Notes: generated by a model from the sequence alone, not told the origin. Counted from the first letter of the stretch, positions 18,016 to 27,198 are shown. The stretch is 47,732 nucleotides of DNA from Vreelandella olivaria (GCF_023507745.1 NZ_JALPZO010000118.1:1-47732); one strand, 5' to 3'. A program made the numbers and translations.

Positions 18016-20850
18016 ATGGACTATAAGCACACGCTAAACTTGCCAGAAACCGACTTTCCAATGCGCGGCATGTTGCCGAAGCAGGAACCAGGGCGTGTTT
18101 CAAAATGGCAGGATATGAATCTCTACCAACGCCTGCGCGATGCCCGTGCAGGGGCGCCGCTGTTTGTACTGCACGATGGCCCTCCGTACGCCAACGGTAG
18201 TATCCATATCGGCCACGCCGTTAACAAAATCCTCAAGGATATTATTGTTAAGTCGAAAAACCTGGCAGGCTTTGATGCACCTTATGTGCCGGGCTGGGAT
18301 TGCCATGGTCTGCCTATTGAGCACAAAGTGGAAACCACCCACGGTAAGCATTTAGCGGCAGATAAAGCCCGTGAACTGTGCCGCGAGTACGCGGGTGCCC
18401 AAATCGAGACTCAACTGGTTGATTTTGTACGCCTGGGGATTATCGGTGACTGGGACCATCCCTACCGTTCCATGGATTATGCCAATGAGGCAGGGGAAAT
18501 CCGTGCGTTGGCGAATATGCTGGAAGCGGGTTATGTGTTTAAGGGGTTGAAGCCGGTCAACTGGTGTTTTGACTGTGGTTCGGCCCTGGCCGAAGCGGAA
18601 GTCGAATATGCTGATAAAAAGTCAGATGCCATCGATGTGGCTTTCCCCGCGGCGGATACCGGAAAGCTGGCCGCTGCGTTTGGCTTGAGTGAACTGCCCA
18701 AGGCAGCCGCCGTGGTTATCTGGACCACCACGCCCTGGACCATCCCTGCTAACCAGGCGCTGAACGTACATCCTGAGTTTACCTACGCACTGGTGGATAC
18801 CGGTGAGCGTCTGCTACTGCTGGCAGAAGAGCTGGTGGAAAGCTGTTTGGAGCGCTTCGAATTGACCGGTAGCGTTATTGCCACTGCCCAGGGCAAAGCC
18901 CTGGATCGGATTAATTTCCGCCACCCCTTCTATGACCGCCTCTCGCCGGTTTATCTGGCCGATTATGTGGAGTCGGAAGTGGGTAGTACGGGGATTGTTC
19001 ACTCAGCGCCCTCCTATGGTGTTGATGACTTCAATACCTGCCGTACCTACGGCATGGGCTTTGATGACATGCTCAATCCCGTGCAGGGGAACGGCGTGTA
19101 CGCGGATGACCTGCCGTTCTTTGGCGGCCAGATGATCTGGAAGGCTAATCCCCATATCGTCGAGAAGTTGCGCGATGTAAACGCGCTGATGGCGCATAAA
19201 GCCATTACTCACAGCTACATGCACTGCTGGCGCCACAAAACGCCAGTGATTTACCGTGCCACAGCCCAGTGGTTCGTGGGTATGGACCTAAAAGGAAAGG
19301 ATGGCAAAACCCTGCGTGAACGTGCCCTGGAAGGTATCGAAGCCACGGAGTTTACGCCAGCCTGGGGCCAGGCGCGCCTGCACAGTATGATCGCCAACCG
19401 CCCTGACTGGTGTATTTCCCGGCAGCGTAACTGGGGAGTGCCAATCCCGTTTTTCCTGCATAAGCAAACCGGCGAGTTGCATCCGAACACGGTTGAGTTG
19501 ATGGGCGAAGCCGCCAAGCGCGTAGAGCAGGAGGGGATTGAAGCCTGGTTCAAACTTGACCCTGCCGAGTTGCTAGGTGCAGAAGCGGCTGAGTACGAAA
19601 AAGTCACCGATACCCTGGATGTGTGGTTTGACTCAGGCACTACCCATCGCCATGTGCTGCGTGGCTCGCACCCCCATGGGCATGAGAGCGGCCCACGCGC
19701 CGACCTGTACCTTGAGGGTTCCGACCAGCACCGCGGCTGGTTCCACTCATCCTTGCTGACAGGATCGGCGATTGATGGGCACCCGCCCTATCGTCAGTTG
19801 CTTACTCACGGTTTTACGGTGGATGCCCAGGGGCGCAAGATGTCCAAGTCCATCGGTAATGTGGTAGCCCCGCAAAGTGTGATGGATAAGCTGGGTGCCG
19901 ATATTTTACGTTTGTGGGTGGCGTCTACCGACTACTCGGGTGAGATGGCGGTATCAGATGAAATCCTGAAGCGTACCGCTGATGTATATCGTCGCATCCG
20001 TAATACGGCACGTTTCCTGCTCTCCAACCTCAACGGCTTTAACCCGGCTACAGACCAGGTTGCGTTCAGCGATATGCTGGCGCTGGACCAGTGGGTGGTT
20101 GATCGTGCGGCACAGCTGCAAGGTCGCATCGAAAAGGCCTATGAAGAGTACCGTTTCCTGGATGTCTACCAGCAGGTGCACGGTTTCTGTGCCCGTGAGC
20201 TGGGCGGCTTCTACCTGGATGTGATTAAAGACCGCCAGTACACCACTCAAACGGATTCTGTGGCTCGCCGTAGTGCGCAAACGGCGCTTTATCATGTGGT
20301 AGAGGCATTGAGCCGCTGGGTAGCACCTATCCTCTCTTTCACCGCGGAAGAGATTTACGAGCATATTCCCGGAGAACAACGCGACAGCGTGCTGCTTGAA
20401 ACCTACTACACCGGGCTTAGCACTCTGGATGACAATGCTGATATGGGCCGTGCGTTCTGGGAGCAGGTGCTGGAAGTGAAGCATTCGGTGAACAAGTGCC
20501 TGGAAGATGCCCGTAATGCCAAGGTCATCAAAGGTAGTCTGGCCGCAGAAGTGACGCTGTATGTTAGCGATGAGTTGCAAACAACCCTGGCTAAATTGGG
20601 TGATGAGCTGCGCTTTGTGATGCTGACCAGTGAAGTGCATCTGGCGCCGCTAGCTGGGGCAGCCAACAATGCTGAAAGCACGGAGCTTGAAGGCCTGAAA
20701 GTGGCCGTTACTGCCAGCGCGCATCAGAAGTGTGAACGCTGTTGGCACCACCGCGCTGATGTGGGCAGTCTGGTCGCTCATCCTGATCTGTGTGGCCGCT
20801 GTGTCAGTAACCTGCCGGAAGGTAGTGGTGAGATTCGTTACTATGCCTAA
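18016..20850 (+). CDS. ileS: Isoleucyl-tRNA synthetase
   Basis: A class Ia aminoacyl-tRNA synthetase of 944 residues (E. coli IleS has 938). It charges tRNA-Ile with isoleucine and edits valine. The HIGH signature is in [16 protein letters not shown] in [10 protein letters not shown], and the editing domain includes [16 protein letters not shown]-terminal zinc finger (CERCWHH and CGRC) is intact. The start at 18016 ([18 protein letters not shown]) matches the family. An in-frame ATG at 17992 overlaps ribF and has a better-placed GGGAG, so it could add 8 residues. The stop overlaps lspA by 8 bases. Confidence 0.97.
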   Translation: MDYKHTLNLPETDFPMRGMLPKQEPGRVSKWQDMNLYQRLRDARAGAPLFVLHDGPPYANGSIHIGHAVNKILKDIIVKSKNLAGFDAPYVPGWDCHGLPIEHKVETTHGKHLAADKARELCREYAGAQIETQLVDFVRLGIIGDWDHPYRSMDYANEAGEIRALANMLEAGYVFKGLKPVNWCFDCGSALAEAEVEYADKKSDAIDVAFPAADTGKLAAAFGLSELPKAAAVVIWTTTPWTIPANQALNVHPEFTYALVDTGERLLLLAEELVESCLERFELTGSVIATAQGKALDRINFRHPFYDRLSPVYLADYVESEVGSTGIVHSAPSYGVDDFNTCRTYGMGFDDMLNPVQGNGVYADDLPFFGGQMIWKANPHIVEKLRDVNALMAHKAITHSYMHCWRHKTPVIYRATAQWFVGMDLKGKDGKTLRERALEGIEATEFTPAWGQARLHSMIANRPDWCISRQRNWGVPIPFFLHKQTGELHPNTVELMGEAAKRVEQEGIEAWFKLDPAELLGAEAAEYEKVTDTLDVWFDSGTTHRHVLRGSHPHGHESGPRADLYLEGSDQHRGWFHSSLLTGSAIDGHPPYRQLLTHGFTVDAQGRKMSKSIGNVVAPQSVMDKLGADILRLWVASTDYSGEMAVSDEILKRTADVYRRIRNTARFLLSNLNGFNPATDQVAFSDMLALDQWVVDRAAQLQGRIEKAYEEYRFLDVYQQVHGFCARELGGFYLDVIKDRQYTTQTDSVARRSAQTALYHVVEALSRWVAPILSFTAEEIYEHIPGEQRDSVLLETYYTGLSTLDDNADMGRAFWEQVLEVKHSVNKCLEDARNAKVIKGSLAAEVTLYVSDELQTTLAKLGDELRFVMLTSEVHLAPLAGAANNAESTELEGLKVAVTASAHQKCERCWHHRADVGSLVAHPDLCGRCVSNLPEGSGEIRYYA

Positions 20851-21388
20851 TACTGCCCCGCCCCCTCATGCTTCTCAACGGCCGCCTATGCGGCGGCCGC
20901 TTCGCTGGCTGTGGCTGGCGGTAGCCGTTATGGTGCTGGACCTGATCACCAAGTATGCCGCCAGCCACTTGTTAAACTATGCCCAGCCCGTTGAGGTGCT
21001 GCCGTTTTTTAACCTGACCTTGCTGCATAATACTGGCGCGGCCTTTAGCTTTTTAGCCGACCACCCCGGCTGGCAGCGCTGGTTCTTTGCGATTATCGCC
21101 ATTGGTGCGAGCATTGGTTTAACCGTCTGGCTGTCCCGGGTGAGAGCCGATGAGAAGCTGCTTGCCATTTCGTTGCCGCTTATTATTGGTGGCGCCTTGG
21201 GCAATCTATACGACCGTTTGATCCATGGCTACGTCGTGGACTTTTTATCGTTCCATGCCGCGGGTTGGTATTACCCCGCCTTTAACGTGGCGGATATCGG
21301 TATTACCCTGGGAGCGATAGGGCTGATCTGGGAGTCGGTATTAGGTGATCGACGCCGTAAAAAAGCCGCTTTACAGCAACACGATTGA
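20843..21388 (+). CDS. lspA: Lipoprotein signal peptidase (signal peptidase II)
   Basis: A 181-residue inner-membrane aspartyl protease with four transmembrane helices that removes the signal peptide of diacylglyceryl-prolipoproteins. The two catalytic Asp residues are in [10 protein letters not shown] and [23 protein letters not shown] is the other conserved box. The start ATG at 20843 lies within the last codons of ileS, so translation is coupled. The first 20 residues or so are a Pro/Arg-rich cytoplasmic extension. The TssJ lipoprotein of the T6SS in this window would be among its substrates. Confidence 0.96.
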   Translation: MPNTAPPPHASQRPPMRRPLRWLWLAVAVMVLDLITKYAASHLLNYAQPVEVLPFFNLTLLHNTGAAFSFLADHPGWQRWFFAIIAIGASIGLTVWLSRVRADEKLLAISLPLIIGGALGNLYDRLIHGYVVDFLSFHAAGWYYPAFNVADIGITLGAIGLIWESVLGDRRRKKAALQQHD

Positions 21389-21423
21389 GTAGCAAAAGCA
21401 AAGAGCCATCAGCGAGGAACGGC

Positions 21424-21867
21424 ATGGACTATCTAATCGACGACGGCATGGAAATTACCCTGCACTTCACGCTGAAGCTGGAAGATGGCACGGTGGTCGA
21501 CTCCACAAAAGAGAAGGCCCCTGCTACTTTTCAGTTTGGTGATGGTAATTTACCGCCTGGGTTTGAGCACCCCATTAAGGGCATGGCCGCGGGGCAGAGT
21601 GGTACATTCCAGATTACCCCGGAGCATGCATTTGGCCAGCATAATCCGCAAAATATTCAAACGCTGAAGCGGGCCGATTTCGGCGATGACGCACCGGAAA
21701 TCGGTATGGTGATGTCATTTGCGGATAAAGCAGGAACGGAATTGCCTGGCGTGGTCAAAACCATTGAAGGTGATCGTGTCGAGGTGGATTTCAATCATCC
21801 GCTCGCAGGTCGTACGTTAACATTTGAAGTTGATGTGTTGGGTGTTCAGCCCATTACCAAGCATTAA
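21424..21867 (+). CDS. fkpB: FKBP-type peptidyl-prolyl isomerase, SlpA/FkpB-like
   Basis: The protein has 147 residues from the ATG at 21424, chosen for the GAGGA upstream; a TTG at 21385 would overlap lspA. The SlyD/SlpA arrangement is visible: a split FKBP domain (LHFTLKLEDGTVVDSTKEKAP, then FQFGDGNLPPGFEHPIKGM) with an inserted flap (TPEHAFGQHNPQNIQTL to PGVVKTIEGDRVEVDFNHPLAGRTLTFEV). It is a cytoplasmic proline isomerase and chaperone. The lspA-fkpB-ispH order is conserved in gammaproteobacteria. Confidence 0.94.
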   Translation: MDYLIDDGMEITLHFTLKLEDGTVVDSTKEKAPATFQFGDGNLPPGFEHPIKGMAAGQSGTFQITPEHAFGQHNPQNIQTLKRADFGDDAPEIGMVMSFADKAGTELPGVVKTIEGDRVEVDFNHPLAGRTLTFEVDVLGVQPITKH

Positions 21868-21892
21868 TGGATATGTGAAAATTTACACTCAC

Positions 21893-22038
21893 TAAGGAAG
21901 TGCTGATTTATGTTATGAACGCAGGCAAGACTAGGCGAAATCAGGCGATAAAGCGCAGTTTATAAGTAATAAATGAGCATTTTGAGCATGGCTTCAATAC
22001 CGTATTGCCAAGCGTAATAGTAAATCAGTGTTTCCCTA
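21893..22038. repeat. MITE/REP-like element bounded by terminal inverted repeats
   Basis: An 18-base segment at 21893-21910 (taaggaagtgctgattta) and one at 22021-22038 (taaatcagtgtttcccta) are imperfect inverted repeats, 14 of 18 positions matching. They bound 146 bp that encode nothing on their own. From memory, similar AGGGAA...CTGATTTA-ended sequences recur in Halomonas genomes, but I see only one copy here. The element ends 29 bases before the ispH start, so it forms most of the fkpB-ispH spacer. Confidence 0.6.
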
Positions 22039-22067
22039 AACGATGCGGTATGCATCTAGGCGCTTTT

Positions 22068-23057
22068 ATGCAGTCATCAGAGACATCTCAGCCATCGCAA
22101 CCCGTACAGATCAAGCTGGCCAACCCCCGCGGCTTTTGTGCTGGCGTGGATCGCGCCATCGATATTGTTAATCGCGCGCTGGATGTCTTCGGCCCGCCCA
22201 TTTATGTGCGGCACGAGGTGGTGCATAACCGCTTTGTGGTAGAGACCCTGCGCGAGCGGGGTGCTGTGTTTGTGGAAGAGCTTGATGAAGTACCTGATGA
22301 CGTTATCGTTATTTTTTCTGCCCATGGCGTATCGCGAGCGGTGCAGAAAGATGCTGAGCGGCGTGGCCTGAAAGTATTCGATGCTACCTGTCCACTGGTT
22401 ACCAAAGTGCATATGGAAGTCCTGCGCTATGCCAAGCGCGGCCAGGAGTGCATTTTGATTGGTCATGAAGGGCATCCTGAAGTGGAAGGTACCATGGGGC
22501 GTTATGATACCTCCCATGGCGGCCATATCTATTTGGTGGAAGATGAGCAGGATGTTGCCAAGCTCGCGGTTAATAACCCATCGGCACTGGCATTCGTGAC
22601 GCAAACCACGCTGTCCATGGACGACACCGCCAAAGTGATTGACGCACTAAGAGACAAATTCCCTGAGATTCAAGGCCCCCGGAAAAACGATATTTGCTAT
22701 GCCACGCAGAACCGTCAGGATGCGGTGCGGGAGTTGGCAGCAGATAGTGATTTGGTACTGGTCGTGGGAAGCCCGAATAGTTCCAACTCCAACCGCCTGC
22801 GGGAGCTTTCCGAGCGGATGGGTACACCCGCGTATCTCATCGATAACGCAGACCAGATTGAGGCTGCCTGGTTAGAAAATGTCAGCCGAATCGGTGTTAC
22901 TGCGGGTGCCAGTGCTCCTGAGGTGCTGGTCAAAGGCGTAATCGATAAGCTACAGGCACTAGGTGCGCAAGCGCCTATTGAGCTTCAGGGGCGGGAAGAG
23001 AATATCACCTTCTCGATGCCGAAAGAGTTACGTGAGCAAGTGATTGTAAGTGGTTGA
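22068..23057 (+). CDS. ispH: 4-hydroxy-3-methylbut-2-enyl diphosphate reductase
   Basis: A 329-residue iron-sulfur enzyme, last step of the MEP pathway, converting HMBPP to IPP and DMAPP. The three conserved cysteines that hold the Fe-S cluster are in [20 protein letters not shown] and [11 protein letters not shown]. The active-site Glu/Thr region is in [11 protein letters not shown], and [11 protein letters not shown] is intact. The reading frame is open 63 bases further upstream into the MITE-like element. The ATG at 22068 is chosen because the family begins near MQSS...[12 protein letters not shown]. The ribosome binding site is only AGG. Confidence 0.96.
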   Translation: MQSSETSQPSQPVQIKLANPRGFCAGVDRAIDIVNRALDVFGPPIYVRHEVVHNRFVVETLRERGAVFVEELDEVPDDVIVIFSAHGVSRAVQKDAERRGLKVFDATCPLVTKVHMEVLRYAKRGQECILIGHEGHPEVEGTMGRYDTSHGGHIYLVEDEQDVAKLAVNNPSALAFVTQTTLSMDDTAKVIDALRDKFPEIQGPRKNDICYATQNRQDAVRELAADSDLVLVVGSPNSSNSNRLRELSERMGTPAYLIDNADQIEAAWLENVSRIGVTAGASAPEVLVKGVIDKLQALGAQAPIELQGREENITFSMPKELREQVIVSG

Positions 23058-23061
23058 TGCA

Positions 23062-23111
23062 TCCTGTATCGGTTTGCGACATACTCGAAGTATGATTTAG
23101 CCGATACAGGA
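23062..23111 (+). promoter_or_regulatory. Nested hairpin covering the pilE ribosome binding site
   Basis: A perfect 11-bp stem (23062-23072 tcctgtatcgg with 23101-23111 ccgatacagga) encloses a second 5-bp stem (catac 23080-23084, gtatg 23090-23094). The right arm contains most of the AGGAG ribosome binding site of pilE (23108-23112). It begins 5 bases after the ispH stop. There is no T-run, so it is not a standard terminator; it could mask the pilE start or stabilise the end of the ispH transcript. Confidence 0.6.
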
Positions 23112-23119
23112 GCCTCTCG

Positions 23120-23521
23120 GTGACTCATTTCTTTTATTGCCGCGTGGGTGGCGATAAGCAACGCCAGTGCGGTTTTACACTGATTGAACTGCTTATTGCT
23201 GTGGTGATCATTGGTATCATCGCGGGTATTGCTTACCCCAGTTATAACCGTTATGTAGAGCGCTCCTTACGAACCGATGCCAAAGCCGGTTTACTGCAGG
23301 CTGCAGCTGAGCTAGAGCGTTGCTATTCCCGTCGTTATACCTACGCAGACTGCACAATAACCACTATCTCCCCCGATGGTAACTACACAATGGCCACCGT
23401 TACTGGCAGTAGTGACGATGGTGGTTTTTTGGTCACTGCAACCACTACCCGGCAGGATGGTTGTGCAGAAGATTTATCGCTGAACGCCCGTGGTGAGAGG
23501 CTGCCCGAGGCGTGTTGGTAA
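23120..23521 (+). CDS. pilE: Type IV pilin-like minor pilin PilE
   Basis: A 133-residue prepilin. PilD should cut after G18 and methylate the new Phe: the site is G-FTLIELL, with Glu at mature position 5, followed by the hydrophobic helix [17 protein letters not shown]. The globular part has four cysteines, in pairs ERCYS/ADC and DGC/EACW. The start is GTG at 23120 with AGGAG at 23108-23112. Synteny ispH-pilE is the same as in Pseudomonas aeruginosa, where PilE is a minor pilin in the assembly-priming complex. pilV-like follows directly (TAA then ATG). Confidence 0.9.
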   Translation: MTHFFYCRVGGDKQRQCGFTLIELLIAVVIIGIIAGIAYPSYNRYVERSLRTDAKAGLLQAAAELERCYSRRYTYADCTITTISPDGNYTMATVTGSSDDGGFLVTATTTRQDGCAEDLSLNARGERLPEACW

Positions 23522-23932
23522 ATGAATCACCAGCATGGTTTTTCTCTGGTTGAGTCGCTGGTCGCCTTAGCGATTCTGGCATTTGGGCTTATCGGTGTGG
23601 CTGCCATACAGCTAAAAGCACTACAGAGTGCCCATGCTGGGTATCAGAGTGCACTGGTTAACGTTGCAGCGATTGATGCCCAAGAGAGGCTCTGGGCAGC
23701 ACTGGCAGATAGTAACAGTTGTCTTGATATATCGCTGGGTGCGGTAGAATCGGCATGGAAAAGCCACTGGTTTTTGAACCCTGATACAGCGGTATTACCC
23801 CAGGTAAACTCAGCGCTTAGCGGTATTTCCAATGTGGGATGCCACTTTACCCTGCGCATTTATTGGTCACCTTCAGCAGATGAAGAAGCGGTTGAGCTGG
23901 TGTATGAATTTCGTTTACCAACCGGCTCCTAA
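23522..23932 (+). CDS. pilV: Minor pilin, PilV-like
   Basis: A 136-residue prepilin with a very short leader: MNHQHG-FSLVESLVALAILAFGL, cleavage after G6 and Glu at +5. The rest (AAIQLKALQSAHAGYQSA) is typical of PilV. It starts immediately after the pilE stop. Minor pilins PilV, PilW, PilX and PilE form the tip complex that starts type IV pilus assembly. Only two cysteines (SCL and GCH) are present. Confidence 0.82.
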   Translation: MNHQHGFSLVESLVALAILAFGLIGVAAIQLKALQSAHAGYQSALVNVAAIDAQERLWAALADSNSCLDISLGAVESAWKSHWFLNPDTAVLPQVNSALSGISNVGCHFTLRIYWSPSADEEAVELVYEFRLPTGS

Positions 23933-23944
23933 GGAAGCGTGCTC

Positions 23945-24403
23945 ATGGATGTGCAGCGCGGTTTTACGCTAACCGAATTGCTGGTTGCCCTGGTCATCAG
24001 CGTGACTGTCATCCTTGGTGCGGGTCAGCTTTTTTTAAGTGCATTAATCACCTTCAGGCAGGTGGATGCGCTGGGTCGGCAGCAGGAAGCGTTGGTATAT
24101 ACCTCGGCAATGCTGGCTGATGCGTTACGCCGTCGCCATGCTGTGAATGATAGTGGTGAGTCACTCTTCCATCTGCGGTGCATCAGGTTGGAAACGGCTT
24201 GTCGCTGTACCGTTCAGGATATGCAGGCAGCACAACCGCTGGTCTCATTTGATAAACCGGGCAGCGCTGTTTGCGAGAGGGACGAGCCATTGGGCCGGGT
24301 GGATGGAAGTGGTGGTATTAGTGTGGTGTCATTGCCGCTTGGCCCCCAAGGGCGGGAGGTGAGCTTTTATGTCACTCACCGGGGCAGTGTGCTGGGACAC
24401 TAG
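23945..24403 (+). CDS. Minor pilin, PilW-like, short
   Basis: The protein has 152 residues from the ATG at 23945 (AAGGA 9 bases upstream; an in-frame GTG at 23939 is too close). The leader is MDVQRG, cleaved before FTLTELLVALVISVTVILG, with Glu at +5. The body resembles PilW in the LGRQQEALVYTSAMLADALRR region. It is clearly shorter than typical PilW proteins, which run to 250 residues or more. The composition shows no frameshift within it. It may be a reduced PilW or another pseudopilin of the same role. Confidence 0.75.
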   Translation: MDVQRGFTLTELLVALVISVTVILGAGQLFLSALITFRQVDALGRQQEALVYTSAMLADALRRRHAVNDSGESLFHLRCIRLETACRCTVQDMQAAQPLVSFDKPGSAVCERDEPLGRVDGSGGISVVSLPLGPQGREVSFYVTHRGSVLGH

Positions 24404-24438
24404 TGCTGGTAAAAAGATAAAGCTGAAAGGATCAATAC

Positions 24439-24918
24439 ATGCAGTATCAGCAGCGGGGGGCAGCCCTGGTCATGGTGCTGGTTTTGCTGGCCAGTGCGCT
24501 GATGGTGGGCATTATGGGCGGGCAGACGGGGCTGGTCGGGGAGCGTTTGGGAAGCAACTATCGAGTCTTAACCTTAGCCCAGATGCGTGCTGAAGTTGCT
24601 GCGTTACGGGCTATTGAACAGTTTGCAGCCCTTGAGTGGCACGATGCACCGCTTATCAGCGATCGGTTGGCTGTGAGGTGGGAAGAGTACTCGGCTCATC
24701 CTTTGGCCACACTGGTTGATGAAGGATGTTCGCAAAAAGCATGCTTGTTTATACCAGTGGAGCGTGATGGTCAGCAGTGGGCGATGGCAATTGGTGCAGT
24801 GATACAGCCCGAACCGAATGGTGGCACACTGTTAGCCCAGAGTCTGCCGATCTTCGTGCGCTTTGAAAAAATGAATGAAAGCGCTACAGGAACAAAAGCG
24901 ACGGTTATTTGGCATTAA
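24439..24918 (+). CDS. Minor pilin, PilX-like
   Basis: A 159-residue protein with the short leader MQYQQRG followed by AALVMVLVLLASALMVG, the pattern of the PilX N-terminal domain. If cleaved after G7, mature position 5 is Met rather than Glu, as in GspK-like tip pseudopilins. It is last in the pilin gene row, 35 bases after the PilW-like gene. pilY1, which normally follows and makes the large tip adhesin, is absent; trpS comes next. Confidence 0.75.
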   Translation: MQYQQRGAALVMVLVLLASALMVGIMGGQTGLVGERLGSNYRVLTLAQMRAEVAALRAIEQFAALEWHDAPLISDRLAVRWEEYSAHPLATLVDEGCSQKACLFIPVERDGQQWAMAIGAVIQPEPNGGTLLAQSLPIFVRFEKMNESATGTKATVIWH

Positions 24919-24967
24919 GTGTACAATGGCGTATCGTTTTTGACCTTTATTCTGCTGGATCCACACT

Positions 24968-25990
24968 ATGAGTCAGACAGCCAAAACCCGCGTGCTGACC
25001 GGGATTACCACGACCGGAACTCCCCACCTTGGTAACTATGTCGGTGCTATCAAACCCGCCATTGAGGCAAGCCAGGATCCGAACGTGCAATCGTTCTACT
25101 TTCTTGCTGATTTCCACGCGCTGATTAAATGCCAGGAGCCGAAGCGTGTTCAGGAGTCACGTTTGGAAATAGCGGCTACCTGGCTCGCTTTGGGGCTCGA
25201 TACCGACAATGCCATTTTCTATCGCCAGTCGGATATTGTTGAGATACCGGAGCTGATGTGGTTGCTCTCCTGTGTGTGTGCCAAAGGTTTGATGAACCGT
25301 GCCCACGCTTATAAGGCAGCGATGGCTGATAATGAGGAGGCAGGCAATCAGGACCCCGATAAAGGCATAACGATGGGGCTGTTTGGTTACCCTGTACTGA
25401 TGGCGGCCGATATTCTCATGTTTAATGCCAACAAGGTACCGGTTGGGCGTGACCAGATTCAGCATATTGAAATGGCGCGGGATATCGCAGGACGTTTTAA
25501 CCACCTATTCAAAGGGCAGTACTTTACTCAGCCGGAAGCGGTGGTGGATGAAAAGGTGGAGGTACTGAAAGGATTGGATGGACGCAAAATGTCCAAGAGC
25601 TATAACAACACGATTCCGCTTTTCTCATCCGAGAAAAAACTGCAAAAGCTTGTGCGTAAAATCAAGACCAATTCGCTGGAGCCGGGTGAGCCCAAAGACC
25701 CTGATAGCTGCACGTTGTTCCAGATTTACTCGGCATTTGCCAGTAATGAGGAAGCAGCATCACTGCGTGAGCAGTATGCGGCGGGAATCGGATGGGGGGA
25801 TGCCAAAAACCATGTGTTTGAGTATTTGAATGCGCACTTGAGCGCGCCACGTGAACGCTATAATGCCCTGATGGAAGACCCGGCGCATATTGAAGCGATA
25901 TTGCAGAAAGGTGCCGAGCGTGCTCGTGAGGAGGCCACCATAACGATGGATCGCCTGCGTTCAGCCGTTGGTTTGGGGCGTTTTGTGTGA
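24968..25990 (+). CDS. trpS: Tryptophanyl-tRNA synthetase
   Basis: A 340-residue class Ic synthetase that charges tRNA-Trp. The ATP-binding HIGH equivalent is [13 protein letters not shown], and the KMSKS loop is [30 protein letters not shown] is also conserved. A weak promoter-like TACAAT lies at 24922-24927. It is monocistronic by appearance, ending in a strong terminator that faces hcp. The length agrees with bacterial TrpRS. Confidence 0.97.
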   Translation: MSQTAKTRVLTGITTTGTPHLGNYVGAIKPAIEASQDPNVQSFYFLADFHALIKCQEPKRVQESRLEIAATWLALGLDTDNAIFYRQSDIVEIPELMWLLSCVCAKGLMNRAHAYKAAMADNEEAGNQDPDKGITMGLFGYPVLMAADILMFNANKVPVGRDQIQHIEMARDIAGRFNHLFKGQYFTQPEAVVDEKVEVLKGLDGRKMSKSYNNTIPLFSSEKKLQKLVRKIKTNSLEPGEPKDPDSCTLFQIYSAFASNEEAASLREQYAAGIGWGDAKNHVFEYLNAHLSAPRERYNALMEDPAHIEAILQKGAERAREEATITMDRLRSAVGLGRFV

Positions 25991-26012
25991 ACCACTGACA
26001 ATTTTTAAGCAA

Positions 26013-26041
26013 AAGGCCCTCCTGATGGAGGGCCTTCTTTG
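26013..26041. terminator. Strong bidirectional terminator between trpS and hcp
   Basis: A 10-bp GC-rich stem AAGGCCCTCC / GGAGGGCCTT with loop TGAT is followed by CTTTG on the plus strand, and by a T-rich run on the minus strand. It lies 22 bases after trpS and 15 bases after the hcp stop on the other strand. Confidence 0.9.
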
Positions 26042-26055
26042 TGCTGCGGCCTGGC

Positions 26056-26574
26056 TTAGCTTTCGATGGGCGCGCGCCAGTCGTCAGAACCAGAGGTGCC
26101 GGCAACCGTGTGTTCCCAATCAATTTTACGGTACGCCAGAGAGACGTCCATCAACTGGGTGAACTCAGACTTGCTGATGTCCTGGGCATGAGGCATACGC
26201 AGGTTGATGTCCACAATAGTGGCATCGGTCAGCGTAGTGGTGAAGAAATGCTCTTGTTTACCTTCAATGGAAGTGCGGTACCACTTCAATTCTACGTTAG
26301 GCAGCATTTCACCAGAAGCCAGTGCGTTGTACATCAGCGGAACGGCTTTGTTGAGTGCCACAGTGAAGATAAACGGCTTGTGAGCGCGTTGGCCGGAAGG
26401 CTGGCCTGATTGTGGGTCAGTAGGAACCGTGACAACGTGTTTAAACTCTTGAACCAACATCTGGTCTTCATGACCTTCAACGTAGATGTTGCCTACGGAA
26501 TCAGGAGTAAAGGCTCCGGCGGTGATGTTGCCCTGAGTCTGGCCTTCAATGCTGATATAACATGGAGTTGGCAT
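26056..26574 (-). CDS. hcp: T6SS tube protein Hcp (TssD)
   Basis: A 172-residue Hcp, beginning MPTPCYISIEGQTQGNI, which forms stacked hexameric rings of the secreted T6SS inner tube. IYVEGHEDQM, HKPFIFTVALNKAVPLMYNALASGE, VELKWYR and EHFFTTTLTDATIVDI are family landmarks. The start is ATG at 26572-26574, with AAGGAG upstream. It is divergent from the tssB operon across a 624-bp AT-rich region. Having its own promoter lets it be made in excess of the other parts, as expected for a tube protein. No fused C-terminal effector domain is present. Confidence 0.96.
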   Translation of the reverse strand: MPTPCYISIEGQTQGNITAGAFTPDSVGNIYVEGHEDQMLVQEFKHVVTVPTDPQSGQPSGQRAHKPFIFTVALNKAVPLMYNALASGEMLPNVELKWYRTSIEGKQEHFFTTTLTDATIVDINLRMPHAQDISKSEFTQLMDVSLAYRKIDWEHTVAGTSGSDDWRAPIES

Positions 26575-26728
26575 AAGTCTGCTCCTTGACGGAATGAATG
26601 AAATTGTCCTGTGGACGGTACGTAGGAAGCAAAACATAGGCCAAATTTATATTTTTATTTTATAACAATGTCTTAATGTATTTAAAAGTGTGTTTTTATT
26701 TTTAATTAGGCAATTATTTGCCCGGTTT

Positions 26729-26764
26729 TAAGCAATGAGTTGCCAGTTGGCAATTCATTGCTTA
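26729..26764. repeat. 36-bp inverted repeat upstream of hcp
   Basis: 17-base arms (26729-26745 and 26748-26764) pair with one mismatch around a 2-base centre. Each arm reads taagcaatga-x-ttgcca. The symmetry and position, 155 bases upstream of the hcp start, suit an operator for a dimeric regulator. A hairpin RNA is also possible. TGGCAA...TTGC is present on both strands within it. Confidence 0.75.
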
Positions 26765-26956
26765 ATGGTTGTGATGAATAAGCATATATTGTGTTGGCTG
26801 TGCTTTAAGCGGCTTTCAAATGTAACTTAATAGTTGTTTTTGTGCTTTGTAGAGACAAAACAAACGTATGATTTGATCGTTCTTGACTCTTCTGCAGTCA
26901 TTTCCTTCACCCCATTTGTAGGTGATTTCAGTCTTTTTCCTTAAGAGATTGCCGAT

Positions 26957-26986
26957 AAAATTTGTAAGAAATATCTTACAAATTTT
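26957..26986. repeat. 30-bp perfect inverted repeat in hcp-tssB region
   Basis: Perfect 13-base arms (aaaatttgtaaga at 26957-26969 and tcttacaaatttt at 26974-26986) surround the loop aata. It lies 212 bases before tssB. The A-run on one side and T-run on the other would also fit a bidirectional terminator separating the two transcripts. Confidence 0.75.
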
Positions 26987-27198
26987 AATTAGTAGTTTTT
27001 TATCGACGCTTTCGTCCTCTAAAATCGCTAAATGTCTTCGAAATGTTGCTAACTGCATTTTTGGTGATCGCTTGCTCTGCTTCTTCTCTGGTTGGGGGCG
27101 AGTGGAAGCCTGTTGGAAAGATTTTGCTGAATTGGTTATCTTCCCACGATTAAGAAACATTAACGGTTACATTTGGTCACTTATCCAAGGCAAATATT

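Larger units (their letters stand above)
26575..27198. promoter_or_regulatory. AT-rich divergent regulatory region between hcp and tssB
   Basis: 624 bases without a convincing gene, far richer in A+T than the flanking T6SS genes. It must contain promoters for hcp (minus) and the tss operon (plus). It holds two large inverted repeats (26729-26764 and 26957-26986). Sigma54-like TGGC...TTGC pairs occur (for example 26748-26761 and 27063-27073), but their GG-to-GC spacing is 9, one short of the strict 10. A 114-codon frame on the minus strand (26816-27160) lacks a ribosome binding site and is not called. Confidence 0.6.

Noticed and set aside
20732..20842. Longer lspA reading frame extending into ileS
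   Set aside because: The extension is an out-of-frame shadow of the ileS zinc-finger end. The ATG at 20843 gives the normal lspA length.
26748..26761. Canonical sigma54 promoter upstream of hcp or tssB
   Set aside because: TGGC and TTGC are present, but the GG-GC spacing is 9 rather than the strict 10. Other candidates (27063-27073) have the same flaw. Noted only as sigma54-like.
26816..27160. 114-codon minus-strand open frame in the hcp-tssB region
   Set aside because: It has no ribosome binding site, spans the perfect palindrome and lies in AT-rich promoter DNA. The protein shows no recognisable domain.
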